Below the pieces are notes generated by a model. The model ran no database searches. It was given only the letters and a program-made list of their open reading frames with translations, and was not told where the DNA came from. DNA of 64,000 nucleotides from Trebonia sp963771985 (GTDB lineage: Bacteria; Actinomycetota; Actinomycetes; Streptosporangiales; Streptosporangiaceae): positions 62,001-126,000 of the forward strand of contig CAVYVO010000004.1 in NCBI GenBank assembly GCA_963771985.1. The letters run 5' to 3'. Every line of letters begins with the position of its first letter. Positions within the stretch are counted from its first letter, which is position 1. The translations under genes and the position numbers were made by a program. Positions 16,515-25,489 of this stretch are shown here, piece by piece.

Positions 16515-17744
16515 CTAGCCGATGGCTGCCAGCCGCCAGCCCCTGCCGTTCCAGAAGCCAGAGAAGCCGTAGGCGGGCAGCTGGGCCGGGCCTGCCGAGC
16601 CGACCGCCACGCAGTCCGCGGCCGACAGGCAGGAATCGCTTTCGGCGATGGTGACGTTCTTGCCGCCGCCCGCGCTGGGGGTGGGCATCTTCACATACGT
16701 CCAGGCACGGCCGTTCCAGGAATCGGAGAACGCGCTGTTGCCCGGTGTCGGTGTGTCAGCGCTGCCGACGGCAAGGCAGCTGGCGGCAGAGACGCACGAC
16801 ACGTCGAATAGCGACGGATCGGTACCCGCGCCGGGGGGCACGGCCGCCCGCCACTTGCCCGCGGACCAGATCTCGGCGAGCGGGCCGGAGGACCTGTTAT
16901 TCGGCAGGTAGCGGCCGCCGGTCGCCACACAGTATTTCGACCGCACGCAGGACACGCCGTACAGCCACAGGTACTCGCCGCCCGGCGGCGCGGGCAGCTT
17001 GGCCAGCGACCACCTGGTGCCGTTCCAGGTCTCGGCGACCGCCGTGCCGGCTGGATAGCCACCGGGCGAGCTGTACATGGAGTAGCTGCCGACCGCGACG
17101 CAGCTGGCGGCCGACATGCACGACACACTGTTCAGGGCTGAGTAGTAGCTGCTGCTGGCCGGCAGCCCCGGCGGCTTGTAGGCCGTCCACTTGCCGCCGG
17201 TCAGCACCGCGGCGTAGCCGATGGCCGTGTTGCCGGCGGAGTACGCGCCGGTCGCCACGCACGTCCGTGCCGTCGGGCACGATATTCCGAGCAGCTCGGC
17301 GCCGTGGCTGCCGGGCGGCGCGGGCGGCCGGGCCGCCGACCAGGACGTCCCGTTCCACGATTCCGCCAGCGGCGCAACGGTTCCGCTGCTCGCGGCCGGC
17401 GTCACGCCGGTCACGCCGACCGCGACGCACCTGTCGGCCGCCGCGCACGACACCCCGGTCAAGAAGCCGATCGTGGCGCCCGCGGGCAACCTCAGGTCGG
17501 CGGCGGCCCACCGCGCGCCGTTCCACCGCTCCGCCAGCGGCCTGTTGGTGGTCACGTCCGCACCAACGGCCACGCAGTTTCTCGCCGAGGTACACGCCAC
17601 CGACATCGACCAGTGCTCTGGCTTCGCGGCGGCCTTGACGAGCGGCGGCGACGCGACACGGGTACTGGCGGCGGCCGACGACGCGGCGGGCGCGCCAAGC
17701 ACGGCCGCCAGCGCCACCAGCCCAGGGACGGCAAATCTTCGCAT
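16515..17744 (-). CDS. Secreted Cys-repeat (SC…CVAVG) beta-propeller-like protein
   Basis: The 409-residue product has an Ala-rich signal peptide (MRRFAVPGLVALAAVLGAPAASSAAA), then about seven imperfect repeats of 50-58 residues. Each repeat contains a VSC-x(6)-CVAVG block, so two cysteines lie seven residues apart and are likely disulfide-bonded. This is followed 20-30 residues later by AExWNGxxWS. The periodicity and the W-N-G turns suggest a beta-propeller displayed outside the cell. Such proteins are common as hypothetical exported proteins in some actinomycetes; no enzymatic residues stand out. It is divergent from the AfsR-like regulator gene across a 162-bp promoter region. Confidence 0.8.
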   Translation of the reverse strand: MRRFAVPGLVALAAVLGAPAASSAAASTRVASPPLVKAAAKPEHWSMSVACTSARNCVAVGADVTTNRPLAERWNGARWAAADLRLPAGATIGFLTGVSCAAADRCVAVGVTGVTPAASSGTVAPLAESWNGTSWSAARPPAPPGSHGAELLGISCPTARTCVATGAYSAGNTAIGYAAVLTGGKWTAYKPPGLPASSSYYSALNSVSCMSAASCVAVGSYSMYSSPGGYPAGTAVAETWNGTRWSLAKLPAPPGGEYLWLYGVSCVRSKYCVATGGRYLPNNRSSGPLAEIWSAGKWRAAVPPGAGTDPSLFDVSCVSAASCLAVGSADTPTPGNSAFSDSWNGRAWTYVKMPTPSAGGGKNVTIAESDSCLSAADCVAVGSAGPAQLPAYGFSGFWNGRGWRLAAIG

Positions 17745-17906
17745 CCAGGTCTCCTTGCGAAGTCGTTCCGGCTCTCAGCGGAGAGACCGGTTCTCCCGGT
17801 ATCGACAAGGATCGCGGCCGCCGCTGTGCTGGCGCTGTGCTGCCACAGTGCCCGCAGGTCAGGGCGTTCGCCTGCGTGTATACCGAGAATTACCTACTAT
17901 CCGAGC

Positions 17907-20900
17907 ATGGGTGGGGAGCAACGGCCGGCTGACGGCCTGACAGTCGCGCTGCTCGGCCCGGTGAGAATCGGACTGGCGGGCGAGGAGATGGTGCCTGTCA
18001 GACAGCAGCTGCTGCGGGTGCTTACCGGAATGCTGGGCCTGGCGGTGGGGCAGGCAGTGAGTGTGCGGGCCCTGGTCGACGGGTTGTGGGGAGAGAACCT
18101 GACCCCCGAACGGGAGAAAAACCTGCAATCCCGGGTCTCGGCCCTGCGGCGGCTGCTCGACGAGGTTGAACCTGGGCGAGGGAGCTCACGAATCGTCCGG
18201 TCTAGTGACGGCTACCTGCTGCGACTCGATCCGGGCGGCTTGGACGTCCGGGAGTTCACGGCGCTGGCCGAACGTGCGCGAAAGAGGTCGCGGGACGGAG
18301 ACATGGCCGGGGCGGCCGGGCTGTACCGGGAAGCGCTGGCGCTGTGGCGGGGGCCGGCGCTGGAGGATGCGGCACTATGGTGTCCCCGGCTGACGGGCGC
18401 GGCAGCGCGGCTGGAGGAGACGCGGGCAGCGGTCGTCGAGGAGCGGATCGAGTGTGAGCTGACGCTCGGCAGGCACGGCGAAGCGGTCGCGGAACTCGCG
18501 TCGCTGGTCGAGGCGTTCCCGCTGCGTGAGCGGCTGGCCGGACAGCTCATGGTGGCACTGTGGCGATGCGGCCGCCGGGGTGACGCGCTGACCGCGTATG
18601 ACCGGACTCGCCGCATGCTCGCCACGGAACTCGGTCTTGACCCCGGGCCGGAACTGCGGCGACTGCACGCACGATTGCTGAACGACGATCCGTCGCTCGC
18701 GGCCCCCGCCGCGGAGATGGAAACGGTCTCGGTAGCGGGCCCGGAACCGGGCCACCTGCCCGCCCCTGTGGCGAGCTTCGTCGGGCGACAGGCGGAGCTC
18801 GCCGAGCTGAGCAAGCTGGTCGGCAGGCACCGGCTGGTCACGATCACCGGGTCCGGCGGCGCGGGCAAGACCCGGCTGGCGATCGAGCTGACGGCCCCGC
18901 TGGCCGACGACTACCGGGACGGGGCCTGGTTCGCGGACCTGGCCGAGGTGACCACCGCGGACGGGGTGCCCGGCGCGATCGCCGCCACGCTGGGCATGCA
19001 ACTCGCCCCTGGCGAGCCCGTCAGTCAGCAGGTGCTCGGCCGACTCGCCGGAATGCGGGCTATGCTGGTGGTCGATAACTGCGAGCACCTGGTCGACGCC
19101 GCGGCGGAGACAATCGAGCTCATCCTGGAAAACAGCCCCGGCGTCCGGGTGATCGCCACCAGCAGGCAGCCGCTGGCCGTGCCAGGCGAGATCGTCTGGG
19201 ATACTCCGCCGATCACGTTTCCCCACGCCGACCACCATTACTCCGCTGACGAGCTCGCCTCGTTCGACGCGGTGAAGCTGTTCACCGAGCGGGTTCCCGG
19301 CCTGCGGGACGGCGTGAACGGCGCCGAACTGCGGGCCATCGCCGAGATCACCGCGACGCTCGAAGGGCTGCCACTCGCGATCGAGCTGGCGGCGGCCCGC
19401 GCCGCCCGCCTGGGCCTAGAGCAGCTGGCAAGCATGCTGAAAGCCCAGGTCGGGCTGTCGCTGCTGCGGTCGCGGACCGGACACCGCCGCCAGCAGACGC
19501 TGGACGCCACGATCGGGTGGAGCTACGACCTGCTCACGCCCGGGTTGCGGTCCGCGCTGCGCAAGCTGTCGGTGTTCGCCGGCGGGTTCACCCTCGAAGC
19601 GGCCGCCGCGGTGACCGGTGCCGAAGACGTCGTAATGACGGTGGACGCGCTTGCCGAGCGGTCCTTGATCACGCTCGACCGTTACCCCGCAGAAAGCGCG
19701 GGACTGCCGCCGCGGTACCGGATGCTGGAGACCATCCGGCAATACTGCGCGGCCCGGATTGCCGCCGAAGACGGCCCTGATGGCGCCGCTGTCCTCCGGG
19801 ACAACCACAGCCGGTACTTCGCGGACCTCGCCAGGCGGGCGTATGGCCCGCTTACCGGCCGGGAGCAGGGCCGATGGCTGACGGCGCTGGAGGCGGAGAA
19901 CGCCAACCTGGCCGCGGCGCTGAACCACCTACTCGGCCAGCCCGGCCGCGCGACCGACGCGCTGCGGATGACCGCCTCCCTGGAACGCTTCTGGCACAAC
20001 CGCGGCCACCTCGGCGAATGCGTGGAGTTTCTGCGACGCGGGCTCGACGCGGCCGGGCCTGACGTCAGTCCCGAGCTTCGCTGCGCCGCACTCAGCCTGG
20101 CCGGACAGGCCGACCTGTTCTACGACATCGAATCGTCCCGCGTGTACTTCACCGAGGCGCTCAGCATCGCCCGCGACACCGGCGACGACAGGAGCGTCGC
20201 GACCGCCCTCTGGGGGCTTTCTTATGTCCATGGCTACACTCACGACGCCGGGAAGCATGCCGCCTGTGCCAGCGAGGCCCTCGAGATCGCGCGCTCCCTG
20301 GAAGATGCGGTCCTGCTCGGGGAGTGCCTGCTCGCCGCCGCCGACTGCCCCATAGATCCCGACTGGTCGCTAACGAGGGCCGTGTATACGGAACTCCTGG
20401 AGGTGACCAACCGTTCCGGGGACCGCATATATGCCGCGCTAGCGCATAACAACTTCGCCGACCGGGCGCTGCGAAGGGACGATCTAGAGACCGCGCGGCA
20501 TCATCTCGAACAGGCTCAGGGGATCTTCCGCGAGATCGGCAAGTCCGAGGCCGTCCTGGAAAGCAATCTGGGCTGGGTCCGCTTCGGTTACGACGACCTC
20601 GCGGGAGCGCGGGCCACCTTCGCCAAAGCGGTGCAAATGGCCGAACTGCACCGTAGCCGCCGGGACTGCAGCTACGCGATTCTCGGTCTCGGGTGCGTGG
20701 CCGCGGCGCGGCGAGACTGGGAACGAGCCGCAAGGCTGTTCGGCTTCGCGGACGCCGAGGCAGCCGGCTGCGGGTACATTTGGCTCCCGCCCGAGAAGCT
20801 CTACCGGGACCGGTGGACCGGAGAGGCCGAACGCGCGCTCGGCCCGCAGCGATACGCCAGCCTCCATGGATCCGTGCGGGCCATGGACCGGGACAGCCTG

Positions 20901-20957
20901 GTCGACTTCGCCCTAGAGCGGAGCACGCCGCGGGCGACGGGGCGCGACTTCGCTTAG
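17907..20957 (+). CDS. AfsR/SARP-like regulator (wHTH-BTAD-NB-ARC-TPR)
   Basis: The product is 1016 residues. Residues about 10-90 are an OmpR-type winged helix (LTVALLGPVRIGLAGE…LTPEREKNLQSRVSALRRLLD). The BTAD domain follows (about 95-245, VREFTALAERARKRSRDGD…LDPGPELRRLHARLL). Next is an NB-ARC ATPase with P-loop GSGGAGKT (315-322), Walker B MLVVDNCEHL and GLPLAIELAAAR. The C-terminal third is TPR-like helices. ATG 17907 has no ribosome site, but TACTAT lies about 10 bp before it, so a leaderless transcript is likely. Such STAND proteins usually activate secondary-metabolite genes. No biosynthetic cluster lies beside it, only the secreted repeat protein divergently and an MFS exporter downstream. 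Confidence 0.88.
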   Translation: MGGEQRPADGLTVALLGPVRIGLAGEEMVPVRQQLLRVLTGMLGLAVGQAVSVRALVDGLWGENLTPEREKNLQSRVSALRRLLDEVEPGRGSSRIVRSSDGYLLRLDPGGLDVREFTALAERARKRSRDGDMAGAAGLYREALALWRGPALEDAALWCPRLTGAAARLEETRAAVVEERIECELTLGRHGEAVAELASLVEAFPLRERLAGQLMVALWRCGRRGDALTAYDRTRRMLATELGLDPGPELRRLHARLLNDDPSLAAPAAEMETVSVAGPEPGHLPAPVASFVGRQAELAELSKLVGRHRLVTITGSGGAGKTRLAIELTAPLADDYRDGAWFADLAEVTTADGVPGAIAATLGMQLAPGEPVSQQVLGRLAGMRAMLVVDNCEHLVDAAAETIELILENSPGVRVIATSRQPLAVPGEIVWDTPPITFPHADHHYSADELASFDAVKLFTERVPGLRDGVNGAELRAIAEITATLEGLPLAIELAAARAARLGLEQLASMLKAQVGLSLLRSRTGHRRQQTLDATIGWSYDLLTPGLRSALRKLSVFAGGFTLEAAAAVTGAEDVVMTVDALAERSLITLDRYPAESAGLPPRYRMLETIRQYCAARIAAEDGPDGAAVLRDNHSRYFADLARRAYGPLTGREQGRWLTALEAENANLAAALNHLLGQPGRATDALRMTASLERFWHNRGHLGECVEFLRRGLDAAGPDVSPELRCAALSLAGQADLFYDIESSRVYFTEALSIARDTGDDRSVATALWGLSYVHGYTHDAGKHAACASEALEIARSLEDAVLLGECLLAAADCPIDPDWSLTRAVYTELLEVTNRSGDRIYAALAHNNFADRALRRDDLETARHHLEQAQGIFREIGKSEAVLESNLGWVRFGYDDLAGARATFAKAVQMAELHRSRRDCSYAILGLGCVAAARRDWERAARLFGFADAEAAGCGYIWLPPEKLYRDRWTGEAERALGPQRYASLHGSVRAMDRDSLVDFALERSTPRATGRDFA

Positions 20958-21552
20958 GTTGACGTCTGGGGTTGTGTACCGGCTGGGCCCAGGCCGCGGG
21001 CCGCGGTGGCCGCGGGCCGGTGCCGGGACCTCGAGCCGCCCGGGCGCCAGCGCGACAGCGCCGCGGCCGGCTCCCGTCTGCCCCCTGACGGGTCACGCCG
21101 CCCGGCGCGGGCAGGGGTTATTCTCAGCTGGCAATAGCCCTGCGTGACTTAGGACCCGAACCCTCCGCACAAAACGGGCAAACCGGCGTCCCGGAGGGAG
21201 GTTTGGGGTCCTATGTGTCCCGAAGTGTCCGAATGGTGAGACAACGTCCCGAAGGCGGGCCCGGCCGACGACGGCACCGCGGTCCCGCCCAGCACACCGT
21301 TCACCCCTCCGTCGCGCAGGCCCAGCCCTTTCAATTCCTGTAGGAGATGAACTTCGCTTAGCTGACGCACCCACATTTCGGGACATATCAGGCGCGAAAT
21401 GGTTCAAGCCGCGAAGTTCGCCAGTACTACGAAGTTGACTGTGTCGCGTACACGCCGTGTCGCGGATGAGCCAGAACCCGCTACCGTACGTATCCCATGT
21501 TAGGACGATATGTGACACATCGGTCACGTGGCGTGGCATGGAGGAGCTGGGC
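20958..21552. other. 595-bp intergenic region with nested inverted repeat
   Basis: I see no convincing gene here; the minus-strand frames at 21093-21626 and 21149-21376 lack any start signal or domain. TAGGACCC (21150-21157) pairs with GGGTCCTA (21206-21213), and inside it CCCTCCG (21161-21167) pairs with CGGAGGG (21192-21198). The result is a 64-nt interrupted stem-loop. The region also holds one copy of the TACAGGAATTGAAAG motif (21319-21346) and the promoter of the gene at 21553. Confidence 0.45.
21319..21346 (-). repeat. TACAGGAATTGAAAG dispersed motif, copy 1
   Basis: Read on the minus strand, CCTACAGGAATTGAAAG begins at 21346 and is followed by GGCTGGGCCTG. The same core, TACAG(G)AATTGAA followed within 4-6 bases by a G-run and TCT or CCT, recurs at 28007-28038, 28325-28354 (degenerate), 28440-28471 and 47702-47715. 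Confidence 0.5.
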
Positions 21553-22332
21553 ATGGAGTATGCGGAGCAGGATCGGGCTGCGGCGGATGCCACCGGGGCG
21601 TTCCCGGTGGTCGGACGGCACGGCACGAGTGGCGTCCGGTACGCCGACAGCGGCTCGTTGCCCGACGAGGGCCTGCCAGACGACGGCGCCCGGCTCGCGG
21701 GCGGCGCCCGGCCCGCGAGCGACAGCGGCCGCAGAGAAGGCAGACCGCTTATGGAGATCAGCCACGTTATGAGTGGCGGCTATCCGCGGGCGGACACCAC
21801 GGACAGCGGCTTTCCGGAGTGGGGTACCGCGGATCATGGCCTCGCGAGGGACGGCGCCCCGCCGCGGGCCGGTACCGCGGATGGCGGCGTTCGGGGGCCG
21901 GACGAGTCTCCCGGGCCGTTTCCGCGAGCGGAGCGGTATCCGGATACAGATACTGGCAGCTACCCGGCTGGCGACTGGTACGCCGGGTACGAGCGCTACG
22001 CCGGCGAGCGGCACAAGCGGGCCGGGCAGCCTGACGAAGACTCCTTCAAGCGGGTGTACGCGCGGCCGGCCGATCCCCGGGAGCCTCGGCCGCCGGCCGC
22101 CGGGTACCCGATGGCGGACGACCCCGGACAGGCTTCGCTGGCGGGACGGCTCACCCGGCTGCGGCCGGACCGGTGGATCATCGCCGGCGGCAGCCTCGCG
22201 GCCGCGGTCGCCGTGGTCGTCGCGTTCGTGATGGCCGGCGGCTCAGCCGCGACGTCCGGCACCCGGACGGGGCAGACCGGGACCATGCACGCTGCCCAGC
22301 CCGCCTGCGTCTCTCCCGCGCCGGGTCGCTGA
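21553..22332 (+). CDS. Low-complexity protein with one C-terminal membrane helix
   Basis: The 259-residue product has a Gly/Asp/Pro/Arg-rich, probably disordered cytoplasmic part (1-205). One membrane helix follows (about 210-232, WIIAGGSLAAAVAVVVAFVMAGG), then a short Thr/Gly-rich external tail with a single Cys. I start at ATG 21553 because GGAGGAG lies 7 bp upstream; an ATG at 21538 overlaps that site. No domain is recognised. Its stop is 6 bp from the stop of the convergent MFS gene. Confidence 0.6.
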   Translation: MEYAEQDRAAADATGAFPVVGRHGTSGVRYADSGSLPDEGLPDDGARLAGGARPASDSGRREGRPLMEISHVMSGGYPRADTTDSGFPEWGTADHGLARDGAPPRAGTADGGVRGPDESPGPFPRAERYPDTDTGSYPAGDWYAGYERYAGERHKRAGQPDEDSFKRVYARPADPREPRPPAAGYPMADDPGQASLAGRLTRLRPDRWIIAGGSLAAAVAVVVAFVMAGGSAATSGTRTGQTGTMHAAQPACVSPAPGR

Positions 22333-22337
22333 GATCA

Positions 22338-23795
22338 TCATGCCGAACGGAAGGTGGCGCCTGTCCCCCGTGCCGCGTGCCACGCGACGGCGGTGGCCGC
22401 GAGGGCGGCTATCGCCGCGGTCAGCATCGCGAGCCGGTCACCGGTGACGCCGTCCACGCCGCCGCTCATTGACTCGGCGACGGCGGGCAGCAGCGCGGCC
22501 CCGATCGCGGCGCCGATCTGGCGGCTGGTGTTGATCACGCCGCCGACCAGGCCCTGGTCAGCGTCGGCCATGCCGCGGCTGGCGATCACCAGCGAGCCGA
22601 ACGCCGTCCCCGCGGTGCCGAAGCCGACCAGGATCACGACCGTGAGCAGCGGGCTGTAGCCGCCGGCCGGCAGCCTGGTGAGGGCGACGAAGCCGAGCGC
22701 CGCGGCCGCGCCGGTCAGCACGAGCATGCGGCGCACGCCGACCCTGCCCGCGAGCCGCGGGCCGAGCAGGCCGGTGGTGAAGCCCGCGACGCCCTGCGGC
22801 GCGATGACCATGCCGGTGGCCAGCGGCGACAAGTGCAGCCCCTGCTGCAAGTACAGCGAGAGGACGAGCATCTCCCCGCCGTTCCAGAGGCCGAGCAGGA
22901 ACGCGAGCATCGCGCCGTTGCGCAGCCCGGGGCGGAGCAACAGCCGCGGCCGGACCAGCGGCTCGGGGTGCCGGGCCTCGGCAGCGGTGAAGCAGCCGGC
23001 GGCCACGAGCGCCGCCGCGAAGGCGCCGAGCACCGGCAGCGAGGTCCAGCCGAGCACGTCGCCCTGCGACACGGCGAACACCGCCAGCGCCACCGTGCCC
23101 GTGATCAGCACCGCCCCGCGCACGTCGAGGTGACGCCTGCCCGGTGCGGCGGCGCCGGCACCGCTGCGCCCGCCGCCGACGAGCCGCGGCGCGAGCAGCG
23201 CGGTCACCAGGCCGACCGGCACGTTCACCAGGAACACCGAACGCCAGCTCGTCCACTCGATGAGCACCCCGCCGAGTACCTGGCCGGAGACGAAGCCCAC
23301 CGCGGAGATCGAACCGTACAGGCCGATCGCCCGGGTGCGCTGCGGGCCTTCGGGGAAGCTGGTCGTGATCAGGGACAGCGCCGCGGGCGCGACGACCGCG
23401 GCGCCGGCGCCCTGGACCACGCGGGACGCGATCAGCAGCACCGGGTCTCTGGCCAGGCCGCCCGCCAGTGAGGCGAGCGAGAAGACGACGAGCCCCGCGA
23501 TGAACATCCGGCGGCGCCCCAGCAGGTCGGCGGCGCGGCCGCCGAGGATCAGCAGGCCGCTGAACGCGATCGCGTACCCGGTGACCACCCACTGGGCGAC
23601 GGAGGTGGGCACGGCGAGCTCGCGCTCGATCGACGGCAGCGCGACGTTCACGATGCTGAAGTCGAGAACGACCATAAAGCCCGCGATGAGAATGAGCGCC
23701 AGCCGAAGACCGGGGCGCGCCCCCTGGTGAGTATCGCTGTCATTGCGGGTAGTGAGAGAGGATGGCTGGGTAACGGACGCGCCTTCGGAGGGCAT
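22338..23795 (-). CDS. MFS drug exporter, DHA2 (EmrB/QacA) type
   Basis: A multidrug/proton antiporter of the 14-helix DHA2 type. Helix 1 is LALILIAGFMVVLDFSIVNVALP with the D-x(3)-N signature. Motif A is GGRAADLLGRRRMFI. Helix 4-5 motifs are RVVQGAGAAVVAPAALSLI and GLYGSISAVGFVSGQVLGGVL, the antiporter motif C region. Further helices follow to residue 480. Start candidates are ATG 23795, 23813 and the frame limit 23858; none has a strong ribosome site, and I use 23795. It might export a compound under control of the AfsR-like regulator upstream, but no biosynthetic genes are seen. Confidence 0.88.
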   Translation of the reverse strand: MPSEGASVTQPSSLTTRNDSDTHQGARPGLRLALILIAGFMVVLDFSIVNVALPSIERELAVPTSVAQWVVTGYAIAFSGLLILGGRAADLLGRRRMFIAGLVVFSLASLAGGLARDPVLLIASRVVQGAGAAVVAPAALSLITTSFPEGPQRTRAIGLYGSISAVGFVSGQVLGGVLIEWTSWRSVFLVNVPVGLVTALLAPRLVGGGRSGAGAAAPGRRHLDVRGAVLITGTVALAVFAVSQGDVLGWTSLPVLGAFAAALVAAGCFTAAEARHPEPLVRPRLLLRPGLRNGAMLAFLLGLWNGGEMLVLSLYLQQGLHLSPLATGMVIAPQGVAGFTTGLLGPRLAGRVGVRRMLVLTGAAAALGFVALTRLPAGGYSPLLTVVILVGFGTAGTAFGSLVIASRGMADADQGLVGGVINTSRQIGAAIGAALLPAVAESMSGGVDGVTGDRLAMLTAAIAALAATAVAWHAARGTGATFRSA

Positions 23796-23988
23796 GACAC
23801 CAATCAGGGGCATAACAGATGGTTTGCGGGATCCGCCTGTGTGCAACCTGACGATCAACGACGATATGCCCCTTACGCATAGTTCCGCTCGTCACACTCG
23901 GCCTCGCTCCATGTCCCAGCGCCGGGCCCGGCCGCCGGAATGGACGAACGGAAAAACACGATATATCTTGATATCCAAGGAGGTAGTC

Positions 23989-24297
23989 ATGACCGAGTTC
24001 GAACGCCGGATCTGGCGTCAGCTCCATTCACTGTTCGGCGAGTTCAGCAAGTGGTGGGGTGGCGTGCGCGACACCGACGCCGCCAAGAAGGCCGCGACCA
24101 AGGTGCACGACCTGCGGGAAAGCGAAGCCGGCAAGCGGGCCGCGACCACGATCAGCGACCTGCGCGACACGGACGCCGCCAAGAAGGCCGCGAGCGCGCT
24201 CGCGGACCTGCGGCAGCGTGAGGCGGTTAAGAAGGCGGAGGAGTCCGCGCGGCGCGCCTTTCAGGACCTGCGCAGCCGCGGCGCCGACGTGCCCTGA
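23989..24297 (+). CDS. Small amphipathic helical protein with 16-residue repeats
   Basis: The 102-residue product starts MTEFERRIWRQLHSLFGEF. It then has three exact-length 16-residue repeats, RDTDAAKKAATKVHDL, RESEAGKRAATTISDL and RDTDAAKKAASALADL. A fourth, longer unit RQREAVKKAEESARRAFQDL ends the array. The pattern is acid-acid, then AxKKAA, then a DL ending. It predicts long amphipathic helices with Lys on one face, like phasins, LEA-type or apolipoprotein-like proteins. A consensus ribosome site AAGGAGGT just before ATG 23989 and an AT-rich CGATATATCTTGATATCC leader suggest strong expression. The function is unknown. It precedes the RIO kinase by 165 bp. Confidence 0.75.
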   Translation: MTEFERRIWRQLHSLFGEFSKWWGGVRDTDAAKKAATKVHDLRESEAGKRAATTISDLRDTDAAKKAASALADLRQREAVKKAEESARRAFQDLRSRGADVP

Positions 24298-24462
24298 CCG
24301 AATATTCGGTTGCGTCTGAGCGGCCCCGGATGGGACAGTACGTGCGCAACAGGTAGGTGCCGACCGTAGGCCGGCCGAGCGGAAAGGAGGGTCTGATGTC
24401 GATGCCCGTCGCGGGCTTCATTCAGCCTGTCCTGACCGCAGCCCACCTGAGGAGCACTACCA

Positions 24463-25407
24463 GTGCCCAGTGCAGATTCGCACGACCCCGCATACGGCAG
24501 GGTCCGCCGCGCCGCCGGTAAGCGGCAGCGGAAGTATTTCGACGACGAAGAGACCTTCGCCAAGCGCGACCGGCACCTGCCCAGGCTGGCCGCCGAGGGC
24601 GCGGACGACGCTACCCGCGGCCTGCCGGCAGGCGACCGCTGGTCGACGTGGGACCAGTCCACGCCCACCGAGCGCGGCCCGCGGCCGCACCCGCGGTGGC
24701 TGGTCACCGAGCTCGCCGCGGTCGACACCGAGCTCGGCGTGCTGAAGACCGGCAAGGAAGCCGATGTCTACCTGATCAGGCGCGGCATTCCCGGCACGAG
24801 CCGGGAATGCCTGCTCGCCGCGAAGCGGTACCGCGACGCGGAGCACCGGCTGTTCCACCGGGACGCCGGCTATCTCGAAGGCCGGCGTACCCGGGACAGC
24901 CGGGTGAGCCGGGCGGCCGCCAACCGGACGGCGTTCGGCAAGCAGGCGATCGCGGGCCAGTGGGCGAACGCCGAATTCAACGCCTTGTGCCAGCTCTACA
25001 ACGCGACCGTCCCGGTGCCTTACCCGGTGCAGATCATGGGCACGGAAGTGCTGCTGGAGTTCATCGGCGAACCGGACGGCACCGCCGCGCCCCGGCTGGC
25101 CGAGACCAGGCCCGGCGGCACGGAGCTGGCCAGCCTGTGGGAACAGCTCGTCGAGGCGCTCGTCACCCTCGCGCAGGCCGGGCTCGCCCACGGTGACCTG
25201 TCTGCCTACAACCTGCTCGTGCACCGCGGGCGGCTGGTCATGATCGACCTGCCGCAGGTGGTGGACATCATCGCGCATCCGAACGGGCGCGGCTTCCTCA
25301 CCAGGGACGCCCAGAACGTCGCGACGTGGTTCGCCGCCCGCGGGCTGCCCGGCACGGACCCGGAACGGCTGGCGCGCCTCCTCACCGAGGAGGCGCGCCT
25401 GGCCTGA
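24463..25407 (+). CDS. RIO-type serine/threonine kinase
   Basis: A 314-residue atypical kinase of the RIO1 family. It shows LKTGKEADVYLIRR (Gly-rich loop with the RIO STGKEA-like motif) and the ATP-anchoring Lys in LLAAKRYRDAEHRLF. The FGKQAIAGQWANAEFNAL helix follows. The catalytic loop is AHGDLSAYNLLVH and the metal-binding loop MIDLPQVVD, which here acts as DFG. The first 70 residues are basic and hydrophilic. GTG 24463 is preceded by GAGGAGC. In archaea and eukaryotes RIO1 works in small-subunit maturation; in bacteria the role is largely unknown. It converges on an ABC ATPase gene with a large hairpin between them. Confidence 0.9.
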   Translation: MPSADSHDPAYGRVRRAAGKRQRKYFDDEETFAKRDRHLPRLAAEGADDATRGLPAGDRWSTWDQSTPTERGPRPHPRWLVTELAAVDTELGVLKTGKEADVYLIRRGIPGTSRECLLAAKRYRDAEHRLFHRDAGYLEGRRTRDSRVSRAAANRTAFGKQAIAGQWANAEFNALCQLYNATVPVPYPVQIMGTEVLLEFIGEPDGTAAPRLAETRPGGTELASLWEQLVEALVTLAQAGLAHGDLSAYNLLVHRGRLVMIDLPQVVDIIAHPNGRGFLTRDAQNVATWFAARGLPGTDPERLARLLTEEARLA

Positions 25408-25417
25408 GGTGCTCACC

Positions 25418-25472
25418 CTGGGGCTGTGGCCCACAACCCCGCTCTATCTGGGGCGGTGGGCCACAGCCCCAG
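25418..25472. terminator. Bidirectional 17-bp perfect hairpin
   Basis: CTGGGGCTGTGGCCCAC (25418-25434) is exactly complementary to GTGGGCCACAGCCCCAG (25456-25472). After a two-base mismatch the stem extends by CCCC/GGGG around a 9-nt loop. It fills the 82-bp gap between two convergent genes and should terminate both. Confidence 0.75.
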
Positions 25473-25489
25473 TCGCTGGCGGCGGACGA

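Noticed and set aside
21093..21626. Minus-strand frame of 177 codons
   Set aside because: Composition is Ser/Arg/Pro shadow-like, there is no start signal, and it overlaps the repeat motif and the next gene's promoter.
17907..23795. Secondary-metabolite gene cluster around the AfsR-like regulator and MFS exporter
   Set aside because: No synthase, NRPS, PKS, RiPP precursor or tailoring enzyme is present between or beside them.
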